Below, piece after piece: positions 9,481-18,405 of a stretch of 64,000 nt of DNA. A program made the translations under genes and the position numbers. The notes under the pieces were generated by a model. That model worked only from the letters and a program-made list of their open reading frames with translations, was not told where the DNA came from and ran no database searches. The DNA comes from Candidatus Kinetoplastibacterium galatii TCC219. GTDB taxonomy: Bacteria; Pseudomonadota; Gammaproteobacteria; Burkholderiales; Burkholderiaceae_B. Within the stretch, counting starts at the first letter, position 1. Each line of letters begins with the position of its first letter. The stretch spans positions 682,001-746,000 of the forward strand of contig NC_020284.1 of NCBI RefSeq assembly GCF_000340905.1. Direction: 5' to 3'.

Positions 9481-11361
9481 ATGAATATGTATGTTTTCTA
9501 TGATGAAGGCAACGCCTTCAAAACAGGTAGCGTAATCTCCGAAACGGATAATACCCTACAAGTAATTTCAGAACATGGCAAACACATAAAAATTAAACAA
9601 TCTAACTGTTTGTTTAAATTTGACAGTCCTGATCCACTTACATTAATGAAAGAAGCCGTAATACTTTCAAAAGAAATAGATACAAATTTTTTATGGGAAT
9701 GCTCTCCTAATAACAACTTTAACGCTATAGACTTAGCTACAGAATATTTCGGTCATAATCCAACAAATATAGAGTATGTTAGTGTATTAATTTTATTACA
9801 TAATTCTCCCATATATTTCTATAAAAAAGGTACTGGCAAATACATATCAGCTACGCAGTCTGCGATATCATCTGCTTTGATAAATATAGAGAAAAAAAAA
9901 TTAATAGAGCAAGAACAAGAGTATCTAAAAAACCAGATGACAAATGGTATTTTGCCTAAAATTATCTGCGAAAATGCAGAATTATTAATAACTAATCCAG
10001 ATAAGAAATCTATTTACTGGAAAGCATTAAATGCAGCATGTATAGAACTCCAAAAGTCTCCGGAACAACTGCTTTTATCTTTAAAAACTTGGCCAAGCCC
10101 ATTAACTTTGTTTAAAAAAAGATTTATTTATGTAAATTTTCCTAATGGTTTGGATTTTCCTGAGTTTGATGACATCAGGGTGATTAAAAATTTAGATTTA
10201 TCAGACAACGAAATTTACTCAATAGATGACAAAAATACCACCGAGATAGATGATGGGCTGTCTGTGAAAGAATTGGAAAATGGAGAAATAGAAGTAGGAA
10301 TACATATAGCAGCTCCAGGATTAGGAATAAACCCTGGCAGCACATATGATAGGAATGCAAGGTTTAGAGCATCTACTGTTTATATGCCTAGTGAGAAAAT
10401 ACAGATGCAACCAGATGAGATAATAAAAAAATTCTCTCTAGCTAAAGGGAAAGAAGTGCCAGCTTTATCTTTATATGTTGTTTTTGATAGAAACTGTATT
10501 ATTACTAAATCTCGCTCTTGTACTGAATTAGTAAAAGTAAAAGAAAATCTACGAATTAACCATCTAGAAGAAGAATATACAGAATCTAATTTGGATAATC
10601 CAGAAAAAGATATAATATACTCTCATTGGATAAGGCCTTTGTGGAAAATTGCCAAGAAACTAAATTCAGCAAGGCAAATCAACAGAGGATTCCCAGATAA
10701 TAACTCTTATACAGATTTCTCATTTTATCTTGAAGGAGATACTAATGACCCTAATTCCATAGTACATATAGAGAAAAGAAGAAGAAACTCTCCTATAAAT
10801 TTAGTAGTATCAGAATTCATGATTCTTGCAAATAACCTATGGGGAGGATTATTAAAAAAATATAATGTTCCTGGAATATATAGATCTCAACAACCAATGA
10901 GCAGAGTAAAAATTGGTACTATACCATTGCCACACTCTGGAATAGGTGTTCCTCAATATATATGGAGCACTTCCCCATTAAGAAGATATATTGATCTTGT
11001 TAATCAATGGCAATTAATTTCTATAGTTGAAAATGAAATAGCAGCACCACTATTTTCTCCATTCAGAAGTAGAGGTAATGATCTTTTGAGCATAATACAA
11101 GAATTCGAGATAAGGTATTCAGCCATATCGAATTTTCAAAACGAAATAGAAAATTATTGGTCTATAAAATGGTTAATCCAAAATGGAATAAAGAGAACTA
11201 ATGCACATGTAATTAAAGACAATCTAGTAAAATTAAGTGAAGTTCCGATATTCGCTGATATAATGGGTATGCCCAAGAATCTAAAAGGCACAATAATAGA
11301 AGTAGAGATAACAGATATTGACGAGTTAAATTGCAAGTTAATCTGCAAGTACATAAAGTGA
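9481..11361 (+). CDS. RNase II-family (RNB domain) exoribonuclease
   Basis: Probable 3'-to-5' hydrolytic exoribonuclease. The RNB catalytic domain spans about residues 240-560. Its acidic cluster DDKNTTEIDDGLS near residue 255 would bind the catalytic metals; further family blocks are HIAAPGLGINPGS, STVYMPSEK, LVVSEFMILANN, IYRSQQP and TSPLRRYIDL. The N-terminal part is poorly conserved and the C-terminus, ending in a short beta-rich stretch, may be a reduced S1-type domain. It differs from classic rnb or rnr in length and layout but matches a betaproteobacterial RNB protein found beside aroE, so I give no symbol. Its function in mRNA or rRNA turnover is inferred from the domain. Confidence 0.85.
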   Translation: MNMYVFYDEGNAFKTGSVISETDNTLQVISEHGKHIKIKQSNCLFKFDSPDPLTLMKEAVILSKEIDTNFLWECSPNNNFNAIDLATEYFGHNPTNIEYVSVLILLHNSPIYFYKKGTGKYISATQSAISSALINIEKKKLIEQEQEYLKNQMTNGILPKIICENAELLITNPDKKSIYWKALNAACIELQKSPEQLLLSLKTWPSPLTLFKKRFIYVNFPNGLDFPEFDDIRVIKNLDLSDNEIYSIDDKNTTEIDDGLSVKELENGEIEVGIHIAAPGLGINPGSTYDRNARFRASTVYMPSEKIQMQPDEIIKKFSLAKGKEVPALSLYVVFDRNCIITKSRSCTELVKVKENLRINHLEEEYTESNLDNPEKDIIYSHWIRPLWKIAKKLNSARQINRGFPDNNSYTDFSFYLEGDTNDPNSIVHIEKRRRNSPINLVVSEFMILANNLWGGLLKKYNVPGIYRSQQPMSRVKIGTIPLPHSGIGVPQYIWSTSPLRRYIDLVNQWQLISIVENEIAAPLFSPFRSRGNDLLSIIQEFEIRYSAISNFQNEIENYWSIKWLIQNGIKRTNAHVIKDNLVKLSEVPIFADIMGMPKNLKGTIIEVEITDIDELNCKLICKYIK

Positions 11362-11431
11362 TACTAGAGACAGATTATATAAAATTATAAAAATAATCTA
11401 ATAATATTTTACACTTATAGGGAATACCTCA

Positions 11432-12286
11432 ATGCAAAAATATGCAGTACAAAAATATGCAGTAATTGGAAATCCTGTTGCACATAGTCGTTCTCCTGAT
11501 ATACATATGATGTTTGCAAAACAAAACGGCATCTCCATATCCTATGAGAAAATATTTTCATCAGAGGAATATTTTGACGAAACAGTTAGAAAATTTTTTG
11601 CAGAAGGTGGTTACGGATTAAATGTTACAGTTCCTTTTAAGAGAAAAGCGTTTTCAATAATAGATGGTAATTGTATATCAGAGAGAGCTAAGCTAGCTAA
11701 ATCTATTAATACGATTTGGACAAAAGATGGTGTACTACATGGATGCAATACTGACGGAATAGGATTGTTAAGAGATTTAACTAGGCTAGGTTTTAATTTT
11801 GAAAATGCTAGAATATTGATTGTAGGAGCTGGAGGAGCTGCTAGAGGGGCATTTCAAACCTTAATAAATACTTCTTGTTCTGAAATAAATATTGCTAACA
11901 GAACAGTTGTTAATGCGAAAAACTTGGTAGAGGAATGCAAAGATAACGATAGAAAAATAATTAATTACGGGCCACTTACAGAAGCCAATAAAAATGGGCC
12001 TTGGAATCTTGTTATAAATACTACGACAAGTAGTCTATCTAATATATCACCAGATTTGCCTAGAAACTTGTACTGTAAAGGAAATTCTCTTGCATACGAT
12101 ATGATGTATAGTAAAAAGGATACTCCTTTCATGCGTCAAGCTAGATTAGATGGAGCCACGAAGTGCTCAGATGGATTAGGTATGTTAGTGGAACAGGCAG
12201 CCGAGAGTTTTTATATTTGGTGCAATGTAAAGCCAGAAACAATAACGGTATTAGAAAACATAAGAAAATTAATGTCTAACGAATAA
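11432..12286 (+). CDS. aroE: Shikimate 5-dehydrogenase
   Basis: NADPH-dependent reduction of 3-dehydroshikimate to shikimate. The substrate motif NPVAHSRSPDIH is at about residues 14-25, the catalytic lysine in VTVPFKRKAF, and the nucleotide-binding motif GAGGAARG near residue 129. The length of 284 is slightly above usual because the N-terminus carries a repeated QKYAV-QKYAV, caused by an exact 15-base tandem duplication right after the start codon. GGGAAT lies about 9 bases before the ATG. It is 70 bases downstream of the RNase II-family gene; a second shikimate gene, aroQ, is 2.4 kb upstream on the other strand. Confidence 0.95.
   Translation: MQKYAVQKYAVIGNPVAHSRSPDIHMMFAKQNGISISYEKIFSSEEYFDETVRKFFAEGGYGLNVTVPFKRKAFSIIDGNCISERAKLAKSINTIWTKDGVLHGCNTDGIGLLRDLTRLGFNFENARILIVGAGGAARGAFQTLINTSCSEINIANRTVVNAKNLVEECKDNDRKIINYGPLTEANKNGPWNLVINTTTSSLSNISPDLPRNLYCKGNSLAYDMMYSKKDTPFMRQARLDGATKCSDGLGMLVEQAAESFYIWCNVKPETITVLENIRKLMSNE
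11435..11464 (+). repeat. Exact 15-base tandem duplication at aroE start
   Basis: The unit CAAAAATATGCAGTA occurs twice head-to-tail immediately after the aroE ATG. It stays in frame and adds five residues. Exact identity implies it is recent or maintained. Confidence 0.95.
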
Positions 12287-12345
12287 TCAATTTATAAACA
12301 CGTTGCTAATCATTATAAATAATTTGAATATTATAGTTAAATTAG

Positions 12346-13431
12346 ATGTTCAATATTTCCTATTATTTAGCTAAAAATAATTATAGATCATTTACTATAA
12401 TCTTATTATCATTAATAAGTTTATTTACTATTTTTTCATTGATTGAAACTATAGAAAGTAAGGATTCATCTATTATTAGCATACTTTACTTTCAGATTTT
12501 GAGCACTCCTGGTCGTCTATATGATTTAATACCACTTAGCATCTTAATAGGAACTACATTATCTATAAATTTGTTATCAAAAAACAATGAATGGATAGTT
12601 CTTAATGTATCAGGAATAAGCAATATCAAATTGATCCTTGTGCTATGGTTAATAAATATTCCAATAGTAATATTTTCTTTATTTCTATCTGAGTATTTAG
12701 TACCAATAGCTGAAATCAAAAATCTTAATAATCAAGTAATTAAGGGAAAACGAAATAATAATCAATTTGATAGTGGATACTGGATCAGTGACTTCAAAAA
12801 TACTAAAAATATAATAATTAATATAAAGAATATTATACATAACGGAGAAATTGAAAAAATTACTTTATATGAATTTGATGAAAACAAAAAACTTTCAAAG
12901 ATATACTTTGCCGATCATGGTCAACTTATAAGAAAATGTCTGGTGTTACAGAATGTAACTGTAAAAAACATAAATGTTCCTATTTTTGAAAATTTAACAA
13001 ATAACCCTCAAAAGAAATATATAAATACAAGTTTTTCAAAAAACTTATCCTATGAAACAAATATAGATAGAGAATTTTTAGTTACCAGTAAATTATCAAC
13101 AGATAGAATATCAATGTTTGAACTATATAGGTATAAGAAGAGAAATAAAATTTCCATTTTACAAGAAAGGGAATTGTACAATAAAATATCGTATTTGTTA
13201 TTATTATTCACTATGATACCTGTAGCTGCTAATAGCATTGAACTTACTAAAAGTAAAAATAAAACTAGAATAGTTGAAACATTAATTACTGGTATTACTC
13301 TATTCGTAACCATTAAATTGTTGCCAATAATTGGTTCATTTTACAATTTTCCATTAATAATAACTTTAATTACAAGTATATTTATCCTTACCTTATCCAT
13401 TTACAAAGTTATGAAGAGAGAAAATATATAA
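12346..13431 (+). CDS. lptG: LPS export permease of the LptF/LptG (YjgP/YjgQ) family, LptG-like
   Basis: Inner-membrane subunit of the LptB2FG exporter that drives lipopolysaccharide to the outer membrane. Its 361 residues have three hydrophobic N-terminal segments (about 16-36, 55-80, 100-122), a long periplasmic beta-rich region, and three C-terminal transmembrane segments (about 282-355). The segment around STPGRLYDLIPL followed by an NEWIVLNVSGIS stretch resembles LptG more than LptF. The partner lptF, usually adjacent, is not here. It overlaps apaH by one base (TAATG), implying coupled translation. The sequence is divergent and AT-driven (many Ile, Asn, Lys). Confidence 0.8.
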   Translation: MFNISYYLAKNNYRSFTIILLSLISLFTIFSLIETIESKDSSIISILYFQILSTPGRLYDLIPLSILIGTTLSINLLSKNNEWIVLNVSGISNIKLILVLWLINIPIVIFSLFLSEYLVPIAEIKNLNNQVIKGKRNNNQFDSGYWISDFKNTKNIIINIKNIIHNGEIEKITLYEFDENKKLSKIYFADHGQLIRKCLVLQNVTVKNINVPIFENLTNNPQKKYINTSFSKNLSYETNIDREFLVTSKLSTDRISMFELYRYKKRNKISILQERELYNKISYLLLLFTMIPVAANSIELTKSKNKTRIVETLITGITLFVTIKLLPIIGSFYNFPLIITLITSIFILTLSIYKVMKRENI

Positions 13432-14303
13432 TGCTAGAAAAGTATGGTGATATTAACAAAAAAGAGATTTGGGCAATTGGAGATGTACAAGGTTGTTACG
13501 ATCAATTACGAATATTATTATCACATAGAATATTTTCAGACAATAAAAATATAGAATTATGGTTTGCTGGTGATATGATAAATCGTGGCCCAAAATCACT
13601 GCAGACAATCGAATACTTAATGAATTCGAATAAAAAAAATGTATGTGTACTTGGAAATCATGATCTACACTTGCTGGCTACATTCGCTGGATTAAGAAAA
13701 GCATCTAGATCTGACACATTGGAAGAAATATTAAACTCTCCTAATGTTTTAGACATTATAAACTGGATGAGATTTCGTCCACTTGCCCATTTTGAAGATA
13801 ATAATCTAATGGTACATGCTGGGGTCATGGCTCAATGGGATATAAAAAAAACATTATCTTTGGCATCTGAAGTACAAAATTTACTACGTGAAAAAAACTG
13901 GCAGGATAATATTAAAAAGATTTTTGGTAATACGTCATTAATTTGGAACGACGAATTAAAAGGGAATAAAAGACTTAGAACAATTACAAATGCATTAACC
14001 AGAATTCGTTTATGCACGATAAAAGGAAAAATGATTTTTTCTATTAAAAGTCCTAATGCTATAGAAACAGATAAGAATCTAGTACCTTGGTTTGAACTAC
14101 CTAACAGAAAAACAAAAGATATTACAATAATTTTTGGACATTGGTCAGCCCTAGGCTTACATATCGAGAAAAATCTAATGTGCTTAGATACTGGTTGTGT
14201 ATGGGGAGGAAGCCTAACAGCAGTTAGGCTAAATGACCGCAAAATAATAAGCGTCCCTTTCGATAACAGAAAACAAATTAACGACTATATAAATCATTCT
14301 TAA
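13431..14303 (+). CDS. apaH: Symmetrical bis(5'-nucleosyl)-tetraphosphatase
   Basis: Hydrolyses diadenosine tetraphosphate to two ADP and can remove Np4 caps from RNA. The calcineurin-like phosphoesterase metal motifs are in order: GDVQG near residue 18, GDMINRG near residue 46 and GNHDLH near residue 75. Further C-terminal blocks are FGHWSALG and LDTGCVWGG. Length (290) is normal. Its ATG shares a base with the lptG stop codon. The 3' end overlaps the convergent ruvX coding region by 26 bases. Confidence 0.94.
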   Translation: MLEKYGDINKKEIWAIGDVQGCYDQLRILLSHRIFSDNKNIELWFAGDMINRGPKSLQTIEYLMNSNKKNVCVLGNHDLHLLATFAGLRKASRSDTLEEILNSPNVLDIINWMRFRPLAHFEDNNLMVHAGVMAQWDIKKTLSLASEVQNLLREKNWQDNIKKIFGNTSLIWNDELKGNKRLRTITNALTRIRLCTIKGKMIFSIKSPNAIETDKNLVPWFELPNRKTKDITIIFGHWSALGLHIEKNLMCLDTGCVWGGSLTAVRLNDRKIISVPFDNRKQINDYINHS

Positions 14304-14703
14304 TATTTATCAAATAATCTTTTAGTATTACAGCAGCAGCTACTGCATCTTCTAGGATGTCATTCTTTGAAAGTAAAGCTTGAGCCTCAATACTAGAATA
14401 TCTCTCATCAATAAAATCTACTTTAACATTGAATCTTCCCTTTATTTGATTAGCAAAACGACGACATCTAGACGTCATTTCTTGATCAGATCCGTCTTTA
14501 TTTAAAGGAAGTCCTATGATCACATGATCGACACCCCATTCTCTCAACAAGAAATCTATTCTATCAAAGCGAACGGAGTTTTTCTCAGATCTAATAATTT
14601 CTAAAGGTCGAGATTCAAAGGTCAAAGTATTACCTAATGCTACTCCTATTTTTTTTATACCAAAATCAAATGATAATATAACTTCCTCAATCATAACATG
14701 CAT
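14278..14703 (-). CDS. ruvX: YqgF/RuvX family putative pre-16S rRNA nuclease (Holliday junction resolvase-like)
   Basis: RNase H-like fold protein implicated in 5'-end maturation of 16S rRNA. The first catalytic strand is LSFDFGIKKIGVALGN with the Asp at about residue 13; VIIGLPLNKDG and DERYSS follow as in the family. Length (141) is typical. It overlaps the end of yqgE by 17 bases, the usual yqgE-yqgF pairing, and its own 3' end overlaps convergent apaH by 26 bases. Confidence 0.93.
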   Translation of the reverse strand: MHVMIEEVILSFDFGIKKIGVALGNTLTFESRPLEIIRSEKNSVRFDRIDFLLREWGVDHVIIGLPLNKDGSDQEMTSRCRRFANQIKGRFNVKVDFIDERYSSIEAQALLSKNDILEDAVAAAVILKDYLINIKNDLYSR

Positions 14704-15262
14704 AATCTACAAGACTTGTCTGCTCCTTAAGACCCAACAATCCTAAAGCGGCTCTATACCTTTCTTTTGGAGGCAGATCAAAAATAATATTCGAATCAGC
14801 TGGCACACTTATCCAATCATTATTGTATATCTCATCCTCAAGCTGCCCTGCTTCCCAACCAGAATATCCTAAAGAAATTAGTAAACGGTTTGGTCCTTTA
14901 CCATTAGCTACATCTTGCAAGATATCCTTAGATGTTGTCAAAGCCAGCTCCCCTAATTTTATAGTAGAACTATAATTGCCATTACATGAATGTAAAATAA
15001 AACCACAATCTGACTGAACAGCCCCACCAAAGAATACAGTTTTATCCTTTATTGTTGATATTTCTAGCTTTAAATTAATTTTCTCAAATAAATTACCTAA
15101 CGTAAATTCAGTTGGTTTATTAATAACCAGTCCTAAAGCTCCTTTGGAATTGTGCTCGCAAATATAAATCACCGATCCTGATAATCTATTATCTAAATCA
15201 TAGGATGTTGATATTAAAAAATGATCTACCAAATTAATTGAAATGCTCTTTTCTTTAATCAT
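14687..15262 (-). CDS. yqgE: YqgE/AlgH family protein
   Basis: Conserved proteobacterial protein of uncertain biochemical role (UPF0301). Diagnostic segments are NHFLIST-like DHFLISTSY at the start, GALGLVINKPTEF, FFGGAVQSDCGFILH, and LISLGYSGWEAGQLEDEI. Length (191) is normal. It is the upstream partner of ruvX. In relatives pyrB and pyrC often follow; here the partner genes stop at ruvX. Confidence 0.92.
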   Translation of the reverse strand: MIKEKSISINLVDHFLISTSYDLDNRLSGSVIYICEHNSKGALGLVINKPTEFTLGNLFEKINLKLEISTIKDKTVFFGGAVQSDCGFILHSCNGNYSSTIKLGELALTTSKDILQDVANGKGPNRLLISLGYSGWEAGQLEDEIYNNDWISVPADSNIIFDLPPKERYRAALGLLGLKEQTSLVDYACYD

Positions 15263-15629
15263 ATAATTCCTATAATTAAATATATAAAAACTTTTTAAGT
15301 ATATATCTATAAACTAAAAACCTTATATAAACAAAATATATAAAGATAAATATGTTTCTGGAATTTTTTATTAGCCTTACAAATTAAATTTATATTTTAA
15401 TAAATCGAGGTAATAATAGTAACATTCTGTTTGATATTTTATTTCATATAATGCATTATCATCTATAAAAAGAAAATTTCTGAGAATTATACTGGCTAAT
15501 ATCTAAAAATAGAAAATGTTTAGCATCATCTCTTAAATAATAATTTTTAATATATAAAAGACTAATAGAAAATCATCTACATATCATAAGAATGTAGTAA
15601 TAATTTTATATCAAATAAAATAAAGCAAT
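15263..15629. other. AT-rich spacer between yqgE and hemL promoter
   Basis: About 370 bases with very low G+C and no open frame, repeat or RNA gene that I can support. It separates the divergent yqgE and hemL transcription units and presumably includes the yqgE promoter. Confidence 0.5.
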
Positions 15630-15659
15630 TTGCATTATAAAAATTAATAAGCTTATAAT
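15630..15659 (+). promoter_or_regulatory. Probable sigma70 promoter of hemL
   Basis: TTGCAT at 15630-15635 and a perfect TATAAT at 15654-15659 are separated by 18 bases. Predicted transcription start is near 15666, which puts the start of the transcript immediately before the hairpin elements of the hemL leader. Confidence 0.55.
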
Positions 15660-15665
15660 GTAATC

Positions 15666-15794
15666 AGTTGTCGTTTACTGTAAACAAAAACAAGGAAACG
15701 ACATAGTCAGCCCTTTGTAAGGTCATTTATTGAAGTTTATTAATAGTTCCTTACAGAGTTGTTACTTCATTCTTACAGTAAAAATATTAATACC
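15666..15794 (+). promoter_or_regulatory. Structured 5' leader of hemL
   Basis: About 129 bases of predicted untranslated leader containing two or three inverted repeats. GTCGTTT (15670-15676) can pair with AAACGAC (15696-15702). Alternatively, GTTTAC (15673-15678) pairs with GTAAAC (15680-15685), and the two choices exclude each other. CTTTGTAAGG (15713-15722) pairs with CCTTACAGAG (15749-15758) over ten bases with one G-T wobble, and TCTTACAG (15770-15777) is a weaker second partner. No T tract is seen, so any control would more likely act on translation. I do not recognise a known riboswitch class. Confidence 0.5.
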
Positions 15795-17087
15795 ATGATT
15801 TCTAATAAAGATCTTTTCGAACGAGCTCAAAAATGTATACCTGGTGGAGTTAACTCTCCTGTCCGAGCCTTCTTATCTGTTGGAGGGTGTCCTCGTTTTA
15901 TTAAAAAAGCATACGGACCATATATTTGGGATATTGAGGAAAATAAATACATTGATTATGTAGGATCATGGGGACCAGCTATTTTGGGACACTCCAACCC
16001 AGAAGTTATAAATTCCGTTATAGAAGCAGCTAAGAATGGATTATCGTTTGGAGCTCCTACCGAAGGAGAGACAGAACTAGCAGAACTTATAATTTCAAGA
16101 ATACCTTCTATAGAACAAATTCGATTAGTTAGCTCAGGAACCGAAGCTACTATGACAGCGATACGTCTAGCTAGAGGATTTACTAATAAAACTAAGATAA
16201 TCAAATTCGAAGGCTGTTATCATGGGCATTCTGATAGTTTATTAGTAAAAGCAGGATCAGGTCTTTTGACTTTAGGTCAACCTACATCTTCTGGCGTGCC
16301 AACTAGTTTTATAAAAGATACAATAGTATTGGAGTTTAATAATACAGAATCAGTTGAAAAAGCATTTAAGCAACATGGTAAAGATATTGCTTGTATTATA
16401 GTTGAGCCGGTTGCAGGTAATATGAATCTCGTAAAACCAAAAGAAGGATTTTTAAGATTTTTACGAGATATTTGCACTCAAAACGATTCTTTACTAATAT
16501 TCGATGAAGTGATGACAGGATTTAGAGTTGGTCCAGAGTGTGCTCAAGGATTATTTGGAGTATCTCCAGACATAACTACATTAGCTAAAATAATTGGTGG
16601 TGGATTGCCTGTTGGCGCCATAGGTGCTAGAAAAAATATAATGGAATATTTAGCACCGCAAGGTGGCGTATACCAAGCAGGGACACTATCAGGAAATCCA
16701 ATTGCAGTTGCGGCAGGAATTGCTACCCTAAGACAATTAAGTAAGCCAGGTTTTTATGAAAATTTGTCTAAAAATACACAATTATTATCATCAGAGCTTC
16801 AAAATATAGGAAGAAAGGCTGGACTCAAGTTTTCTACTGATTATATAGGAGGTATGTTTGGTATATACTTCAGTGATTCAGTACCAACATCTTTCATAGA
16901 ATCATCAAATTGCAACTCAGAATTATTTAAATATTTTTTCCACGAAATGCTTGATGAAGGCGTCTACATGGCACCATCTTCTTTTGAAGCTGGTTTCTTA
17001 TCGTCTACGCACGATGAAAATGTTATTCATAAAACTTTAGATATAGCAGAGAAAGTATTCAATAGATTGAAAAAAATAGACATGTAA
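15795..17087 (+). CDS. hemL: Glutamate-1-semialdehyde 2,1-aminomutase
   Basis: PLP-dependent enzyme that converts glutamate-1-semialdehyde to 5-aminolevulinate, the C5 route to heme. Family motifs: [11 protein letters not shown] near residue 15, [31 protein letters not shown], and the PLP-lysine region around [14 protein letters not shown] (Lys near residue 266). I choose the ATG at 15795 (430 residues), because homologues begin shortly before the LFERA segment; an in-frame TTG at 15759 would add 12 residues that fall inside the leader hairpin region. There is no good Shine-Dalgarno sequence at the ATG. In trypanosomatid symbioses heme synthesis is a known bacterial contribution. Confidence 0.95.
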   Translation: MISNKDLFERAQKCIPGGVNSPVRAFLSVGGCPRFIKKAYGPYIWDIEENKYIDYVGSWGPAILGHSNPEVINSVIEAAKNGLSFGAPTEGETELAELIISRIPSIEQIRLVSSGTEATMTAIRLARGFTNKTKIIKFEGCYHGHSDSLLVKAGSGLLTLGQPTSSGVPTSFIKDTIVLEFNNTESVEKAFKQHGKDIACIIVEPVAGNMNLVKPKEGFLRFLRDICTQNDSLLIFDEVMTGFRVGPECAQGLFGVSPDITTLAKIIGGGLPVGAIGARKNIMEYLAPQGGVYQAGTLSGNPIAVAAGIATLRQLSKPGFYENLSKNTQLLSSELQNIGRKAGLKFSTDYIGGMFGIYFSDSVPTSFIESSNCNSELFKYFFHEMLDEGVYMAPSSFEAGFLSSTHDENVIHKTLDIAEKVFNRLKKIDM

Positions 17088-17149
17088 CACAACAAAAAAT
17101 AATATTTTGCAAATTACATGTGTAAATATTTGATTTCTAAAAAATAACA

Positions 17150-17189
17150 GTAAAGCAAGATATTTATATAAACAAAAATCTTGCTTTAC
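17150..17189 (-). terminator. Rho-independent terminator of panC (bidirectional hairpin)
   Basis: Perfect 12-base inverted repeat GTAAAGCAAGAT (17150-17161) and ATCTTGCTTTAC (17178-17189) with a 16-base loop, placed between convergent hemL and panC. Read on the minus strand it is followed by TGTTATTTTTT, a good U tract. On the plus strand no U tract follows, but the hairpin may also protect the hemL mRNA end. Confidence 0.8.
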
Positions 17190-17206
17190 CAGGATAATTA
17201 AAATAC

Positions 17207-18070
17207 CTATATTTCTAAATTATCAATTAAGCGAACATCTCCTAAATATGCAGCTCCTAGTATAACCAATGGTACTTTGGTTATACATGATAAATCGTCT
17301 TCATTTGGTATAGAGAGATCTGATTGTTTACGTACAGTTATGTAATTAACCAACCACTCATGCTTTTCTAGCTTGCTAATTGCTTCAGATTCTAAAACCA
17401 GTAGATCATTTCTAGAAGTATAATTGTTTTTCAAAATCTGTTGTTTTATATTACTTATAACTCTATGCAACATGGAGGCAGCTACTATCTGATACCTATC
17501 TAAATATTTGTTTCTAGAAGAAAAAGCAAGCCCTGCCTCATTCCTAACTATTTCATGACCTATTACATCTATTGGTAATAAAAATTGTTTACACATATTT
17601 CTAACAACTATTAGTTGCTGGTAGTCTTTTTTTCCAAGAATTAAAACATCTGGTTTTATAAGTGAAAATAATTTCATCAATACAGTGCAAACTCCCACAA
17701 AAAACCCTTTTCTTATCTCTCCCTCAAGAATGCTACCTAATTCCTTTGGGGGATTTATATAAAAATTTTGCAATTCTGGATAAATTTCTTTTTCGTTAGG
17801 GACAAAAACCAAATCAGTTTTAGCATGATTAGCTAAAATATTAATATCATTATCTATAGAACGTGGGTATTTATCAAAATCCTCATTAGGACCGAATTGC
17901 AATCTATTAACAAAAATACTCACAACAACAAAATTTTTTGTTTCTCTAGCCAAATCTACTAATTTTAGATGACCGTTGTGAAGACTTCCCATTGTAGGAA
18001 CAAAAGAAATTTTTTTGTTTATGTTACCTAGAAATTTACATAAATCCGAGATTGAGTGTACTATTTTCAT
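17207..18070 (-). CDS. panC: Pantothenate synthetase (pantoate--beta-alanine ligase)
   Basis: ATP-dependent condensation of pantoate with beta-alanine, the last step of vitamin B5 synthesis. The MGSLHNGH motif with the HxGH nucleotide site begins near residue 27. FVNRLQFGPNEDFDKYPR and LGKKDYQQL are further substrate-binding blocks, and the KMSKS-like loop appears as FSSRNKYLD. Length (287) is normal. panB, often adjacent, is not here. The gene lies 26 bases downstream of the DUF3460 gene on the same strand and ends at a strong hairpin. Confidence 0.95.
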   Translation of the reverse strand: MKIVHSISDLCKFLGNINKKISFVPTMGSLHNGHLKLVDLARETKNFVVVSIFVNRLQFGPNEDFDKYPRSIDNDINILANHAKTDLVFVPNEKEIYPELQNFYINPPKELGSILEGEIRKGFFVGVCTVLMKLFSLIKPDVLILGKKDYQQLIVVRNMCKQFLLPIDVIGHEIVRNEAGLAFSSRNKYLDRYQIVAASMLHRVISNIKQQILKNNYTSRNDLLVLESEAISKLEKHEWLVNYITVRKQSDLSIPNEDDLSCITKVPLVILGAAYLGDVRLIDNLEI

Positions 18071-18096
18071 GATTGAGCAATTAAATTATTTAATCA

Positions 18097-18285
18097 TTAA
18101 TCTGTTTGATAAACATATGGTTTTTGAGATACTTTCGACAAATCAAATTCTTTTAATAGATCAATTTCAATTTTCCTATCCCATAATCTTTGTCTTCCGT
18201 CAATCTGCTGCTTTTTTAATAATGGATGGGTCTTATTGTACTTTCTTAAAAAAAGAGTAATATCAGATTCATAACTGTTCGACAT
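18097..18285 (-). CDS. DUF3460 family small protein
   Basis: A 62-residue protein of unknown function. The N-terminal YESDITLFLRKYNKTHP, central GRQRLWDR and C-terminal QKPYVYQTD match the betaproteobacterial DUF3460 family, which is consistently a short soluble protein ending in PYVYQ-type residues. It is transcribed with panC, as in relatives. Conservation in a reduced genome suggests a real function. No signal peptide or membrane segment is present. Confidence 0.82.
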   Translation of the reverse strand: MSNSYESDITLFLRKYNKTHPLLKKQQIDGRQRLWDRKIEIDLLKEFDLSKVSQKPYVYQTD

Positions 18286-18405
18286 TTTAACATTCCTATT
18301 GAATTCGATTTAATTTAAAAAAACCATCAATAAATGACTACTGAACACACTGTTTATTGGTAATGTCATAAATTAATATTATTTATACAATTGTTACCAT
18401 TAAAA

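Noticed and set aside
13832-14242. 136-codon minus-strand frame inside apaH
   Set aside because: Antisense to well-conserved ApaH motifs; a shadow frame.
15759-15794. TTG start for hemL adding 12 residues
   Set aside because: Homologues start near the later ATG, and the extension would be coded by leader sequence adjoining the hairpin.
18015-18260. 81-codon plus-strand frame opposite panC and the DUF3460 gene
   Set aside because: Mostly antisense to a recognised conserved small protein; no family resemblance.
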